Positions 34,678 to 44,289 of a DNA stretch of 64,000 nucleotides are shown here, piece by piece. The first letter of the stretch is position 1, and every line of letters starts with the position of its first letter. The notes beneath the pieces are model-generated. The model ran no database searches, was not told the origin of the DNA, and saw only the letters and a program-made list of their open reading frames with translations. The position numbers were made by a program, and so were the translations under genes. This stretch comes from Edwardsiella anguillarum ET080813. Lineage in GTDB: Bacteria > Pseudomonadota > Gammaproteobacteria > Enterobacterales > Enterobacteriaceae. The stretch spans positions 3,632,350 to 3,696,349 of the forward strand of contig NZ_CP006664.1 of the NCBI RefSeq assembly GCF_000264765.2. The letters run 5' to 3'.

Positions 34678-37600
34678 ATGGCATTACGTCACCGGAAAAA
34701 AACAACCCAAGACATTCCATCAGCGGCAACGCGACCGGTACGTGCTACGCGCAGCGTGTTAACCTGCGCAATCCTGAGCGCTTTGGGGATATTGCCGCCG
34801 GCAACCGGTTTTACCGCTGTACCCTATCCGCTTCCCCCGGCGCCGGCCTCCTGTGTGCAGGCGGTGGCGTGTGTGATTAATGAGCGGCAGGTCGCCTATG
34901 ACCAGAGCGATATCGACCAGATTATGGGGCTGGGCCAGGATACTGCGACGGGCGTGTTCCGCCCCATTTACACCACGCTGGTGGGGTTGGGGTTAGAGAA
35001 TGCGCCGTCGGGGCAGAGTTTCTATCTAGGGAATGCGGCAGGCGGGGAGCTGCATGTCACTACCGGCGGCGCCGGGGCGAATACACGGGTACGCGCGTAT
35101 GGGATGTATGTCGATACAGGGAGTGGTGCTAATAATAACATCGCCATGCAAAACGATGGAAAAATCATCGTGTATGACACCGCGCAGATCGCATCGCAAG
35201 GGGATCATTCGGCAGGCATGTCCGTATTCACTAACGATGGCGGTGGGCACAGCATTTGGATGAATAATGCTGGAAGTATTGAAGCCAGCATAGATAGTCG
35301 CCGCGGTAATGCGATCGCCGTGATCGGGCTGCAGGTACAGGCTCAAAGCAGTGGCCGTGCCACGGGAGTCGATACCAGCATGCTGTATAACGGCGGTACG
35401 ATCGACGTCAGCCATACGGGCGGCGGACAGGCTTGGGGGATACGCCAGTTCAGCCGTCGCGAACCGTTGGAGGGTACGGTGATCAACGCGGGGATAATTC
35501 GGGTCAGCTCATCGGGGCAAGCGCTGGTTCCCTTCTACTTCCCGGGTGGCGTCAACGCCGCTATGGGAATACGCAGCGATACGGCAGGCTCCGAGCAGAG
35601 CACGCTGCGTAGCTATAACTATGGCAGTATTTTCGTCGAGGCGACGGCGAACAGCGGCGCCGCGCACGGTATGTATAGCGCGGTGGACTCTGCCGAAGGG
35701 CGAGGTGTCAGCTTTGATCTGCAAAATCACGGTCTTTTAGATGTGCGTAGCCGCGGTAGCGACGGCTATGCTTCGGGCCTCACCGTAGGAACGGGATGGG
35801 GAGGCGATCAGCCCATTATGGGGCAGGCGCTGAATGGTGAAGCGGGGCGGATGATCGTCGATGCGGGCGAGAGTGGTATCGCCTATGGGATCTATGCGCT
35901 GCTGGATACCCCGAAGAAGGGGGCCGCCGTTGGCATTGCCAGCGTGCTGAACGTAAGCAATAAGGGGATTATTGATACGCGGGGACAGACGGCGCACCAG
36001 CTATTTGTGACGCGGATGGAGGCAGGCGATGTCAGCGGTACGGCGTATGTCTCCGAGTGGAACCTGGCGCTTAACCGTGCGGCCAGCGCGGATCAGCGGG
36101 TATTTGCCGTGGCGAATGGCGCAACCCTGAATTTGGGGGACGCGCAGGGCATAGGGAGTCACCTGATCCTGCGTACCGGCAGTGAAGGCGATAGTGGTCA
36201 CAGCGACATTGCTGTCAGCGAGTTGATCGCCATCAAGGGGGGATACGCCGTCGGTCGCATTGAGCGCGTCTCCTCTGGGGGCGATCAGGATGGACAGAGA
36301 GCAGGCGACTATCAGGCGACGCTAGAAGGGTACGCCAGCTATGTCAATCAGCACCTGTATCTCGATCGTGCATGGCAATACAACGGCTGGGCAGAAAGTA
36401 AAGGCGCGGTGCGGTGCGCCACGATCCAGTGTGCGCTATACAGCAGTACCCATGGCCTGTCGCTGGTAAATCAGGGAACACTGGATATAACGATAGCGGG
36501 GGAGACGCTGGCGGCGCTGTATGTCAACCTTCGCGCTCAGCACGGAGTGGAGAATCCGGCTGTCAGGTTGGATAACGCGGGGGAGATCGCAGTCAATGCT
36601 GGCGGTGACAGCGGGCGCGCCTATGGCATGTATGTGCGGCTGCAGGACGCCGACCAGCAGGCGATCATTCATAATACCGGTACGATAACGGTAACGGGAG
36701 CGACGGCGCATGCGCTCTATGTCAGCGGCGAGCAGGGCAATGGGGGGACGGTTAGCTCGGGTAGCGGTGGGACGGCGCGGGTAGCTACCTGGAGCGTGGC
36801 GTTGCAGGATCGCTCGTCGGGTCAACAGAGTCTCTTCGCGGTGGCCGAGGGGGCGAGGCTGCACTTCGGCGATGAGGTGGGTAACGGCAGCCATCTGATC
36901 CTGCGCCCAGGGGACAGTACCCAGGGATATGCCGATAATAAGCGCTTTAATCTCAGTGACATGGTCTATAACTATGGCAATGGTGCTCAAGTATCGGGCA
37001 AGATTGGCAGCGTCAGCACACCGCTACCGATGCTGGTGGCCCACTATGGTTATCGCGATCCGGCTGGCAGCCGTACGTGGGATAATCAGTGGGTATCGCT
37101 GGATGTAGATGCGGGCAAGAGTGATGATTCTGCCCTGGGGGCTGGCGTGATCGACAGCATGGAGAACCAAGTTGAGCGTATCGGCCATATTCTGCTGGAC
37201 GGTTCGCATCGCATGGGGAACGGGGAGAACGAGGTGCAGATGAAGGTCTACTATGGTCATCTGCAGCGTCGGGGCGTCGGGGCGGCTGATACCGATAGCG
37301 TCGGTACGGTAGCCTATGCCGACTACTCTCTCTCCCCAGATGCTACCCTGGGGTGGCATGGCGGTATAGAGCATGCTTGGCTCAAAGCGCAAAGCAATAC
37401 GCTGCGCACCCGCGCGGTATCAGCGGTTATGGGGGTTCAAGGGCGCTATAACCTCGATGAGGCGGCGTATCTGCGTAGCCAGATCAGCGGCATTCTGTCC
37501 CATGACCAGAATCACTTCTCGGCGTTTGACGGTAGCCGGGCTAGCGCATCGGCGACCAACCTGGGGCTATATGGCGCGTTGTACGCGGGCTATGACTACC

Positions 37601-38037
37601 GTGTGGCTCGGCACAATACGATCACGCCCGAGTTGGGGGTGGCGACGCTATGGACATATCGACCATCCTTGGCGGTCAATTACGATCGCAGTGCCGATTT
37701 GAACCATGCCTATGCGACTCAGTACGATCAGTTTTGGTATGCCAGCGCCGGAGTACGCTGGCGTGGTCAGCTGGATATCGGGGGGATCGTGTATCAGCCG
37801 ACGCTCATGGGCGGTGTCAAACATGCCATCGGCGGTGCGGATATCAACACTACCATGACATTTAATGGTCAGCGCTTTTCGGCGACCTTGCCCCGTGACC
37901 GTACCCGCGGCGTGGTCGATGTGGGTATCAGTAGTGCGCTTAATGCGCGTTTCGATATGGGCATTAACTATCGTGGCGAATATGGCAACAACATGACCGA
38001 TCATATTGGGTATGTGAACGGGACGCTGCGTTTTTAG
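34678..38037 (+). CDS. Autotransporter (type Va) with C-terminal beta-barrel
   Basis: The 1119-residue protein has a basic N-region, a signal-like hydrophobic stretch (VLTCAILSALGILPPATGFT), a passenger of repeated short beta units and a C-terminal barrel of about 270 residues starting near NQVERIGHILLDGSHRMGNG and ending in the classical terminal Phe (GYVNGTLRF). The passenger shows an internal duplication: QRVFAVANGATLNLGD plus GSHLILRTG is echoed by QSLFAVAEGARLHFGD plus GSHLILRPG. Repeats of A-Y/H-G-M/I-Y mark turns of a beta-helix. It is probably a surface adhesin-like protein; no protease or lipase motif was seen. A GAGG site precedes the ATG. Confidence 0.85.
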   Translation: MALRHRKKTTQDIPSAATRPVRATRSVLTCAILSALGILPPATGFTAVPYPLPPAPASCVQAVACVINERQVAYDQSDIDQIMGLGQDTATGVFRPIYTTLVGLGLENAPSGQSFYLGNAAGGELHVTTGGAGANTRVRAYGMYVDTGSGANNNIAMQNDGKIIVYDTAQIASQGDHSAGMSVFTNDGGGHSIWMNNAGSIEASIDSRRGNAIAVIGLQVQAQSSGRATGVDTSMLYNGGTIDVSHTGGGQAWGIRQFSRREPLEGTVINAGIIRVSSSGQALVPFYFPGGVNAAMGIRSDTAGSEQSTLRSYNYGSIFVEATANSGAAHGMYSAVDSAEGRGVSFDLQNHGLLDVRSRGSDGYASGLTVGTGWGGDQPIMGQALNGEAGRMIVDAGESGIAYGIYALLDTPKKGAAVGIASVLNVSNKGIIDTRGQTAHQLFVTRMEAGDVSGTAYVSEWNLALNRAASADQRVFAVANGATLNLGDAQGIGSHLILRTGSEGDSGHSDIAVSELIAIKGGYAVGRIERVSSGGDQDGQRAGDYQATLEGYASYVNQHLYLDRAWQYNGWAESKGAVRCATIQCALYSSTHGLSLVNQGTLDITIAGETLAALYVNLRAQHGVENPAVRLDNAGEIAVNAGGDSGRAYGMYVRLQDADQQAIIHNTGTITVTGATAHALYVSGEQGNGGTVSSGSGGTARVATWSVALQDRSSGQQSLFAVAEGARLHFGDEVGNGSHLILRPGDSTQGYADNKRFNLSDMVYNYGNGAQVSGKIGSVSTPLPMLVAHYGYRDPAGSRTWDNQWVSLDVDAGKSDDSALGAGVIDSMENQVERIGHILLDGSHRMGNGENEVQMKVYYGHLQRRGVGAADTDSVGTVAYADYSLSPDATLGWHGGIEHAWLKAQSNTLRTRAVSAVMGVQGRYNLDEAAYLRSQISGILSHDQNHFSAFDGSRASASATNLGLYGALYAGYDYRVARHNTITPELGVATLWTYRPSLAVNYDRSADLNHAYATQYDQFWYASAGVRWRGQLDIGGIVYQPTLMGGVKHAIGGADINTTMTFNGQRFSATLPRDRTRGVVDVGISSALNARFDMGINYRGEYGNNMTDHIGYVNGTLRF

Positions 38038-39071
38038 TCGTTTATTGCCGCGTAGTGCCGCGTAGTGCAGGGGCGAGGAGAGCGCCTTACCCGGGATCTA
38101 CATCGTCGGTCAGCGGCGTGTATAGGCATAGACAGTTACGCTGTAACGCCTATGGCGCGTAGTCGGGGTGAGCATGATATGGCAAATAGCCAGCGTTATT
38201 GACCAGCTCCATGCGGCCTAACGTGAGGCTGATGCCTGGTATATTGTCATGGGTGACTTTTTCTATGGCTATCATCCTGAGATATGCCGCGTTTTGTGCG
38301 GCTCCTCGGTCTCTTTAGCACCGAGCGAATTGTTAAATTTGTCGCTCTCTTTACTGTGGCGCCACTGACCTAAGCGACATCGTGCATCATGGGTTATTGT
38401 CGCCGTAGCGCCTGCATTTAACCGTATCTGGTGGGGCGCGGCCATAAAACATGAGGCGCTTTTATAACAGTTAAAAACATTATTGATGACATATGATCAA
38501 TAATGTTTCTTATCTGCGCTGAGCTGCTCGTTGAAGATAAAAAACACGCACCGGGATGCTGTATGCTGTCATTGATGAACGCAATGCGCTGATGTTGGAT
38601 ATCTATCGCATTGCGGCGCTCGCATGGCTTTTATTCGATGCTTGGCATGGGTGTGATTATATTTTTAGAGCTTATCTGTACCTTGTTTGGTTATTTACCG
38701 ATCTTTTTTCGAATACGCTAAATCCTCGTTCACTCGGCCCTCGCGAGTAGGTACTCCGGCGATGTTAATGGCAATTATGACGTTTTTTAATCATTCAGGA
38801 AACGTGGCAACGAGAAAAGAGAGACAGTATAGCGTTGTATTCGTAGTTGAAACGATGGGGGAGAAGGGCGACGTTTTACGGCTTATCACGCTCTATTTCC
38901 GTTTCATCTTTTGCTCCGCGGTTAAACGTTAGCCGCCCACCTTGTGCTGTGACGCCAGCGGATAACGAGGGCGTGTCGCGGTGAGACGTGATTTTCGCCG
39001 GTATGATGTCATATTCACAGCGGTTGATACTTCTGGGTGATATCCCTGAGCGATAGGGAAAGGGCTCTATT
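38038..39071. other. Non-coding or decayed region after the autotransporter
   Basis: About 1 kb without an intact gene. A minus-strand frame at 38150-38275 encodes MIAIEKVTHDNIPGISLTLG and ends AGYLPYHAHPDYAP, which reads like a real protein C-terminus and may be a fragment of a lost gene, though I cannot name it. Frames at 38556-38932 look spurious. Confidence 0.4.
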
Positions 39072-39611
39072 ATGGCGGTGATCTGCCCGGACTGCTTTGG
39101 CGGAGGGGGATTTCCCCAGCCGGCGGCGCAGGCTGGGCGCAGCACGCTGTCGCCCGGCCATGCGCGGAGTAAGGACAAGGTGTTAAAAATATGCCCGGCG
39201 TGAATCTGCAGTATCGCGATGCGCGGGACTCTGTGCTGCGCGGTGCATATTGCAAAAGGATGTGGATGCGATGGCTGACGGGCGGGGGATCTCCTCGCAG
39301 GATCGCGTGAGGGCGCGCTATAATTCCCTGCTGATAGGGCCGGCCTGGCGGCTGAATGAGGTCGTCAGCCGGTATGTCGCGGCGGGAATCTCCCCGCGTC
39401 ACATGGCGTGGGACTACGTCAGCTGCGAAGGAGCGGCGCCGATTCACTATGCCGATATGCTCAATGTGTTGGCCGGCGGTGGCGGTGTACTGGTCGGCCT
39501 GAGCGTGCACGTTACGGCGAACCTCGGCTATGAGGGGGGGCGCAAACCCGCGTGCAGGGGCCGCGCCGTAGTGTGAAGGGGGTTAACGCCGGTATCGACT
39601 ATCATTTTTAG
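39072..39611 (+). pseudogene. Ail/OmpX/Lom-family outer-membrane protein, decayed
   Basis: Pieces of an eight-stranded barrel lie in different frames. AGRSTLSPGHARSKDKVLK corresponds to the first strand of OmpX-type proteins, NMPGVNLQYRD to the second, RYNSLLIGPAWRLNEVVSRY to the middle (GPAYRxND in OmpX), VHVTANLGYEGGR to a late strand and GVNAGIDYHF with a terminal Phe to the end. At least two frameshifts and internal losses separate them. Intact relatives confer serum resistance and adhesion; this copy cannot be functional. Confidence 0.65.
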
Positions 39612-39687
39612 GCCGGGCCGCCGGGCGGCCGGTGTCGCACCGGCTACCTCAGCGCCGGGCGCCGTTTGATAAGGTGAGGAGGATTAG

Positions 39688-40044
39688 ATGAGACGCGTCT
39701 GTCGATGGTTTTCTACCGCGCTGCTGCTGGCGTTGCCGGCGGCGGCCTATGCCGCGTCCCCGGAGGCGCTGCGATCGCCGCGGGTCGGCGTGCTGTGCGA
39801 TCGCTACCTCTGCGCGGACAGTCAGGGGATTTCCCGCACGCTAACGGAGCAATATCTGGGGCGTGCGGTGGCGCAGGGGCTCTTCGCGCAGGGGGATTTC
39901 GACCTGACCCAGTTTACCTTTGCCAACGGGATCTTCTGCGATACCCGCGAGCGCCTGTGCCGGGCGGATCGCTACTATGGCCCCGACGGTAAGCACAGCG
40001 GCGCCGTCTCAGTAAAATATACGGCGCTGCTGTTTCCCCGCTGA
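39688..40044 (+). CDS. ycgJ: YcgJ-like periplasmic protein
   Basis: The 118-residue protein has a signal peptide (STALLLALPAAAYA) and four conserved Cys in two pairs (GVLCDRYLCAD and GIFCDTRERLCRAD). The sequence FTFANGIFCDTRERLCRADR and DGKHSGAVSVKYTALLFP follows E. coli YcgJ closely. Its function is unknown. In E. coli ycgJ adjoins the lysozyme inhibitor gene pliG; the gene at 40072-40806 is PliG-like, so the neighbourhood is conserved though convergent here. Confidence 0.82.
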   Translation: MRRVCRWFSTALLLALPAAAYAASPEALRSPRVGVLCDRYLCADSQGISRTLTEQYLGRAVAQGLFAQGDFDLTQFTFANGIFCDTRERLCRADRYYGPDGKHSGAVSVKYTALLFPR

Positions 40045-40071
40045 GTTTATGCAGGGTGGCCCGACGGCCCG

Positions 40072-40806
40072 TTACCCACCGCTGATGATGGCCTCGGGGA
40101 TCTCATAGCGCTCATGACCCGCGCGGATCAGGAACAGATCGCTCTCTTGATGCCAAGTAAAGGTCATGTCGCCATCGGCTTGGCTCAGGTCGGCCGTTAA
40201 CGGTTTGCCGTGGGCGAAAAACAGGGTGCGCTGCCGATGATCCGGCATGGTGATGGTGACGGTGGCCTCCCCCGGAGCGGTGCGGGTGACGCTAAAGGGG
40301 CATTGTCCCATCGGCTGGCCGCTCTGCTGTGCGCAGGGCAGCTTACCGCTGGCCGCGCTCGCCTTTTCTGTCTGCGGTGCCGCGGTGCCCGTAATACCGA
40401 CCTTCAGGGTAAAGGGGTGCGCTGCGCTGGATTGCTTGGCAGCGCCCATCTGGTAGATCCGTACGGTGTAGCGTCCCTTCGCCGGCAGTATGCCCTGATA
40501 GCTATCGCCATCCTGCGCGCCGTTAAAGAGGGCCTCGCCTGTGCTGCCGGGCGCCATCAGGTTGAAGTAGGTCGTCGAAGCGCCGTTAAGCGTGATGCTG
40601 ATATGCTGTCCCTTTGCGGCAATGAGCGTGTAATCCAGGACGTTTTCGCCTTTAATACGGCTTTTTATCGTCGCCTCGGATCCGCCTTTGGGGAACTGCA
40701 CCGCGTGCTGGGTGATGCCACTGGCATCCGCGGCGTATACGGCATACGTCGGCGCGAAGGTACTGCAGCCCAGCAGACAAAGTGCAAACAGTGCGTGATG
40801 TTTCAT
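40072..40806 (-). CDS. PliG-like (g-type lysozyme inhibitor) periplasmic protein with extra C-terminal domain
   Basis: The 244-residue protein has a signal peptide (HALFALCLLGCSTFAPTYA). Residues about 30-135 follow PliG: VQFPKGGSEATIKSRIKGEN, YTLIAAKGQHISITLNGAST, TYFNLMAPG, and QGILPAKGRYTVRIYQMGAA. PliG blocks goose-type lysozyme in the periplasm. E. coli PliG has about 133 residues; this one carries roughly 100 more after a linker (EKASAASGKLPC), including CAQQ and QCPFSV cysteines. The added domain is unrecognised. The start at 40806 opens the signal peptide. Confidence 0.65.
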   Translation of the reverse strand: MKHHALFALCLLGCSTFAPTYAVYAADASGITQHAVQFPKGGSEATIKSRIKGENVLDYTLIAAKGQHISITLNGASTTYFNLMAPGSTGEALFNGAQDGDSYQGILPAKGRYTVRIYQMGAAKQSSAAHPFTLKVGITGTAAPQTEKASAASGKLPCAQQSGQPMGQCPFSVTRTAPGEATVTITMPDHRQRTLFFAHGKPLTADLSQADGDMTFTWHQESDLFLIRAGHERYEIPEAIISGG

Positions 40807-40952
40807 GATCGGCCTCGGAATATCGTGGGGAAACGGCATGGCTAATTATAGTAAGGCCGCGATAAAAGTGATCTTGCGCAAATTTAATTACTTTTTGTCG
40901 CAGCCAGATCCGCATGGGGCCGCCGGGCGCAGACGCGTCCGGCGGTGAGGCG

Positions 40953-41429
40953 CTAGATACGCTGGCAGCGCACGATGTGCGGCGCGCCGTTCTGGCTGTG
41001 ACGCGGCTGCAGCAGCGAGGGCGCCGCCGGCGTCGCGCTGTGCCCGTGGCATCCGCCGCCGCAGCCGTGTGCGCCATCGTGCGCCTTGCGCGACGGACGG
41101 GCCTGCGCCGGATCGGTGAGCGCCGGTAGCGGGCAGGGATCCTGGCAGCAGGCGCTCTGGAGATCGCCCCCCTTGACCAGGCGGATCTCCAGACCCATTG
41201 CCAGCAGACGCTGCGCCATATGCTGGCCGACGTTGCGCACCACCAGGCGTTGTACCCGCTGCTGGCGCAGCAGGGCCAGCAGCTGTTTCTTCCCGGCGCA
41301 GTGTTCGGCGGCGGCGGGATTATCATAGCGGGCGATTTCGCTGCCCTGTTGGTCAAAGATCGCCACCTGAGGCGCTCGGGCCAGGTGGCCCGCGATACGG
41401 TTACCGTGCATGGGAATGGCCGTTAGCAT
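40953..41429 (-). CDS. NifX/NafY-type dinitrogenase iron-molybdenum cofactor domain protein
   Basis: The 158-residue protein has the NifB/NifX/MTH1175 domain: AIPMHGNRIAGHLARAPQVA, FDQQGSEIARYDN, and LLRQQRVQRLVVRNVGQHMA with GLEIRLVKGG. Its C-terminus is rich in His and Cys (HDGAHGCGGGCHGH) and likely binds metal. It follows the DUF134 gene by 10 bp with an AGGAGA site; such pairs are common, and DUF134 probably regulates it. Its role outside nitrogen fixation is not known. Confidence 0.8.
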   Translation of the reverse strand: MLTAIPMHGNRIAGHLARAPQVAIFDQQGSEIARYDNPAAAEHCAGKKQLLALLRQQRVQRLVVRNVGQHMAQRLLAMGLEIRLVKGGDLQSACCQDPCPLPALTDPAQARPSRKAHDGAHGCGGGCHGHSATPAAPSLLQPRHSQNGAPHIVRCQRI

Positions 41430-41439
41430 CGTTTTCTCC

Positions 41440-41718
41440 TTACAGCTCATCAATCATCAGTGCCTTGCCATTACTGAGGCAGTCCAGCAGCTTAAAACGC
41501 GCCCGCTTGAGAATATTGGCCAGCGTCTGGCGAGAGACGCCCATCTCTGCGGCGGCCTGCTGCTGTTGTAGCCCCTCGCGATCGACCAGCCGCAGGGCTT
41601 CAAACTCATCGCGCGCCAGCGTGACCTGCTCCAGCTGCTGCAGCGGCATGCCGTTGGGTTTAAAACAGCGGTGCTGCGGATGGCTGCAGATCCGGCGCGG
41701 GATTTTGGGTCTGGGCAT
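41440..41718 (-). CDS. DUF134 family DNA-binding protein
   Basis: The 92-residue protein starts MPRPKIPRRICSHPQHRCFK and contains a sigma-70 region 4-like helix-turn-helix (QQQAAAEMGVSRQTLANILKR). DUF134 proteins are paired with NifX-like genes, as here. The ATG at 41718 has TTAGGAGA. A near-identical 125-bp copy of its central part appears at 44502-44626. Confidence 0.85.
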   Translation of the reverse strand: MPRPKIPRRICSHPQHRCFKPNGMPLQQLEQVTLARDEFEALRLVDREGLQQQQAAAEMGVSRQTLANILKRARFKLLDCLSNGKALMIDEL

Positions 41719-41775
41719 AGGTTCTCCTAAATGGCATATGCAATATATACACCCTGTAATTAGCATATGCAATAT

Positions 41776-42118
41776 TCATTTTGAGGCGGATGGACAGATA
41801 TCATCCGCCGGTTCGGCGTTCAGCTGACAGATAAAGGCGATCAGTGAGGCGGTTTCCAGCTTCCGGCTGATGTTGGCGCGGTGTACCTCCACCGTGCGCA
41901 GAGAGACGTGCATACGGTCGGCGACGGCCTGGTTTTTTAATCCCTGACACAGCAGGTCGAAGGTCTGCCGCTCCCGCTGTGTCAGACGCGCCAGGCGTCG
42001 TCGGGTCAGAGCGGCGAATCTCGGCTGCTTCGGTTTTTTCCGCGCTTCTAATCTCCAGGGCTTCATACACCTTCGGCAGCAGTTCGCCCCGTTCACGGTT
42101 GGATAAAAAACCGTAGTA
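41776..42118 (-). pseudogene. ttrR: Tetrathionate response regulator TtrR, 5'-truncated and frameshifted
   Basis: The LuxR-type helix-turn-helix is intact (ARLTQRERQTFDLLCQGLKN, VADRMHVSLRTVEVHRANIS). Upstream, in another frame, LLPKVYEALEIRSAEKTEAA is the end of the receiver domain. The rest of the receiver, with its phospho-accepting Asp, is lost where the IS91-type sequence begins at about 42119. TtrR normally activates ttrBCA with sensor TtrS. Confidence 0.75.
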
Positions 42119-42960
42119 ACGCACTATCTTAAAATGCTTTGCCGGGATATGACTGATATAGCGCCGATCATATCTTCCTGCATCAGCGTCTGTTGTCGGT
42201 GCTGCTGTGTACGATGGTCGTAATAGTGATGCACCTCCGCGCCGCCGCTGTAGTGCCTGAGCTTCGCTGCTGACACCGGTGGTCGTTTCAGGTACCGGCT
42301 GAGGTATTTGACGCTGCGCCAGGCTCCCTGGGTCTTCTTCGCAAAGTGGACCTTCAAGTTGTGTCCGTACTGCGCCTGCAGATATCGCTGCCGCTGCTTG
42401 TTATCGCGCATATACTCCAGCCCCGGCAGGAAGCCGTGATTGATCAGATTATAGCTGTGACGCAGCAGGCGAATGAACCACGCCAGATTTTCTCCACGGC
42501 ATGCTTCGGTCTCGCCAGACGTCATGCCTGATATCGAGCCCTCCGCAGGTGACGGACAGGTGAATGTGCGGGGGGCATCGTAAAGGTGATGTGCTGCCAG
42601 TCGCAGTCGGGCAGGATGTGCTGCTGTTCGGCAATCCACTGCTCGGTGGCTTGCATGCCGCATGAGCTGCAGGCTTTTGACTTGCAGCTCTGGCAGAAGA
42701 AGCGGGAGTGAGTGCAGTCCGGCGAGCCGCAGCAGTAATGGCGAGCGCACATGACGCAGGTGCCACAAGCAAGCATGCGCTCAACGGAGAGTAGGGTCCA
42801 CTGGCTGACGTTGTCGCCGTGTTTTTCGAGGTAGCGGTTCCAACCGTTATCGAAGGTGAAAAGGAGTTTGGCGGGGCGTGGGATGTACATGGGGGCGGAG
42901 TATAAAGCGAAGCTTCGGTCATGCAAATGCCCGAAGCTCCACAGGCGTGTTACGCTCTTA
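42119..42960 (-). mobile_element. IS91-family remnant (right-hand neighbour of ttrR)
   Basis: The segment contains a rearranged IS91 transposase gene and abuts the broken ttrR. A second, more worn copy of its terminal part lies at 44290-44470, so the cargo gene at 43012-44187 is flanked by IS91-type sequence on both sides. IS91 elements move by rolling-circle transposition and can carry adjoining DNA. Confidence 0.7.
42124..42890 (-). pseudogene. IS91-family transposase, frameshifted and internally deleted
   Basis: The N-terminal frame (start 42890) begins MYIPRPAKLLFTFDNGWNRY and has the zinc-binding region CGTCVMCARHYCCG, FFCQSCKSKACSSCG and DWQHITFTMPP. After a break, a second frame resumes with FIRLLRHSYNLINHGFLPGL and HFAKKTQGAWRSVKYLSRYL, the region leading to the catalytic Tyr pair. 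The Tyr part (VSAAKLRHY..) is only partial and the C-terminus is missing, so it is inactive. Confidence 0.75.
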
Positions 42961-43011
42961 GGAAGCTCAAAAAAAATGCGCTTGAGATTAATAGTCATCG
43001 AGATAATATAT

Positions 43012-44187
43012 TTAATCTGATTTTTTCTGAGTCGCCCAAAATTGAGCTCGAACCTGCTTCTGAACTATTGTTTCCATCATTCTTAATTCGCGGTGCCACT
43101 TCTGATCGTCGCTCATGTTATTATTTTTTTCGTAATTTTGAAGAATGCGCTTTGCCTGTGCGATACCATCACCATCACTGGCCTTTTCATTTTTTCTGTC
43201 TAGGATAATAAGAGCGTTTTTGAAATCTTTCCTTTGATCTCCTTGCATGCCAATATTTTCTTGATTGTTAATTTTTATTTCCTTGTTGTAAACTGTCATA
43301 CTTGTGATTTTCTCTAATTTTTCTACGTCTCTTTGTAGGAAACTGTGGTTTTCAGCATGACGTAATCGTCCCAAAATCTCATAACCCTTCCCGTTTTGGT
43401 TAAAGCTGTCAGGAAAAATATTTTTCATATTATGTCCTCCCATGCCAATTAATACTCTTTGTGCTTTTTGATTATTTTCAAGCAGATTAACCGCCTGATT
43501 TAACAAAAGATGTTTAAGGTTTTTAGGACTATAATCGCTGTTTCCGCTATTATTTTTCATGGCAACGGTGCCGATGCAAAAATCGCCAGAATCTAGCTTC
43601 CAGATATTAAAATGCCCAATGTAATTGTTATGTTTATCGTTTACTTTAAGAGAAACTCCATCATTTGATAAGTATTCTGCTAGCGGGTAGTTTCCTCCTG
43701 CAGCACCCAGGAAGTCGCAATGTTTGGTCTTGCAACTCAGTAGGAAAGGCTCGCCCTGTTGATAATTTTCGGCGGTGAGAAGGGAAGTTGTGAGATTTCC
43801 TGATGATACTGTACTACATTCAAAATTAATATTTTTGGTTCCTTTTTGAGTGGTGATTTCTTCAGCTAGCATGATACACCGAGCAATATCCACCATTGTT
43901 TTATTTCCAGTTATTAAATCCTCAAAAATATACTCTTCACCTGGAGTGACAATGTCCTGCATACTTGTCAGCTTAGCCGGGTCAATATTCATTAATGTGT
44001 CACTATTCAGTAGCTGGTTTAGTTTTTCATTAATATTTATGCCATTTATTTCGAGTGTCGCAATATCGCGCATCATGTTTTCTTTGAAGGCCCTTTTATC
44101 TGAGGCGACTATTTTTTCTTGAGGTAACTGATCGGGCAAGGTAATTGAAGGAAAATATGCTGAGTGAGATGAGTTAATGGGTAACAT
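43012..44187 (-). CDS. AT-rich cargo gene of unknown function, effector-like candidate
   Basis: The 391-residue protein (MLPINSSHSAYFPSITLPDQ from the ATG at 44187) has no signal peptide, membrane segment or family I recognise. The N-terminal ~40 residues are rich in Ser, Pro and Thr. A central region (CDFLGAAGGNYPLAEYLSND, HFNIWKLDSGDFCIGTVAMK, VLIGMGGHNMKNIFPDSF) looks like a compact alpha/beta domain, and the end is highly charged. A GTG 60 bp earlier is an alternative start. G+C is far below that of the surrounding ttr genes. Acquisition with IS91 and disruption of ttrR/ttrS suggest an imported gene; a secreted effector is only inference. Confidence 0.6.
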   Translation of the reverse strand: MLPINSSHSAYFPSITLPDQLPQEKIVASDKRAFKENMMRDIATLEINGININEKLNQLLNSDTLMNIDPAKLTSMQDIVTPGEEYIFEDLITGNKTMVDIARCIMLAEEITTQKGTKNINFECSTVSSGNLTTSLLTAENYQQGEPFLLSCKTKHCDFLGAAGGNYPLAEYLSNDGVSLKVNDKHNNYIGHFNIWKLDSGDFCIGTVAMKNNSGNSDYSPKNLKHLLLNQAVNLLENNQKAQRVLIGMGGHNMKNIFPDSFNQNGKGYEILGRLRHAENHSFLQRDVEKLEKITSMTVYNKEIKINNQENIGMQGDQRKDFKNALIILDRKNEKASDGDGIAQAKRILQNYEKNNNMSDDQKWHRELRMMETIVQKQVRAQFWATQKKSD

Positions 44188-44289
44188 TAAATATAGGTCC
44201 TTATAGTCATTAATAGAAAGCTGTGAGTTTACTCCGAAAGCGATCACAGTATGTACTTGTTTCGCGGTTTAAAGCGCCATGAAGAGGGG

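Noticed and set aside
40953..41429. A nitrogen-fixation function for the NifX-like protein
   Set aside because: No other nif gene is nearby and the DUF134 pairing is common in non-fixing bacteria.
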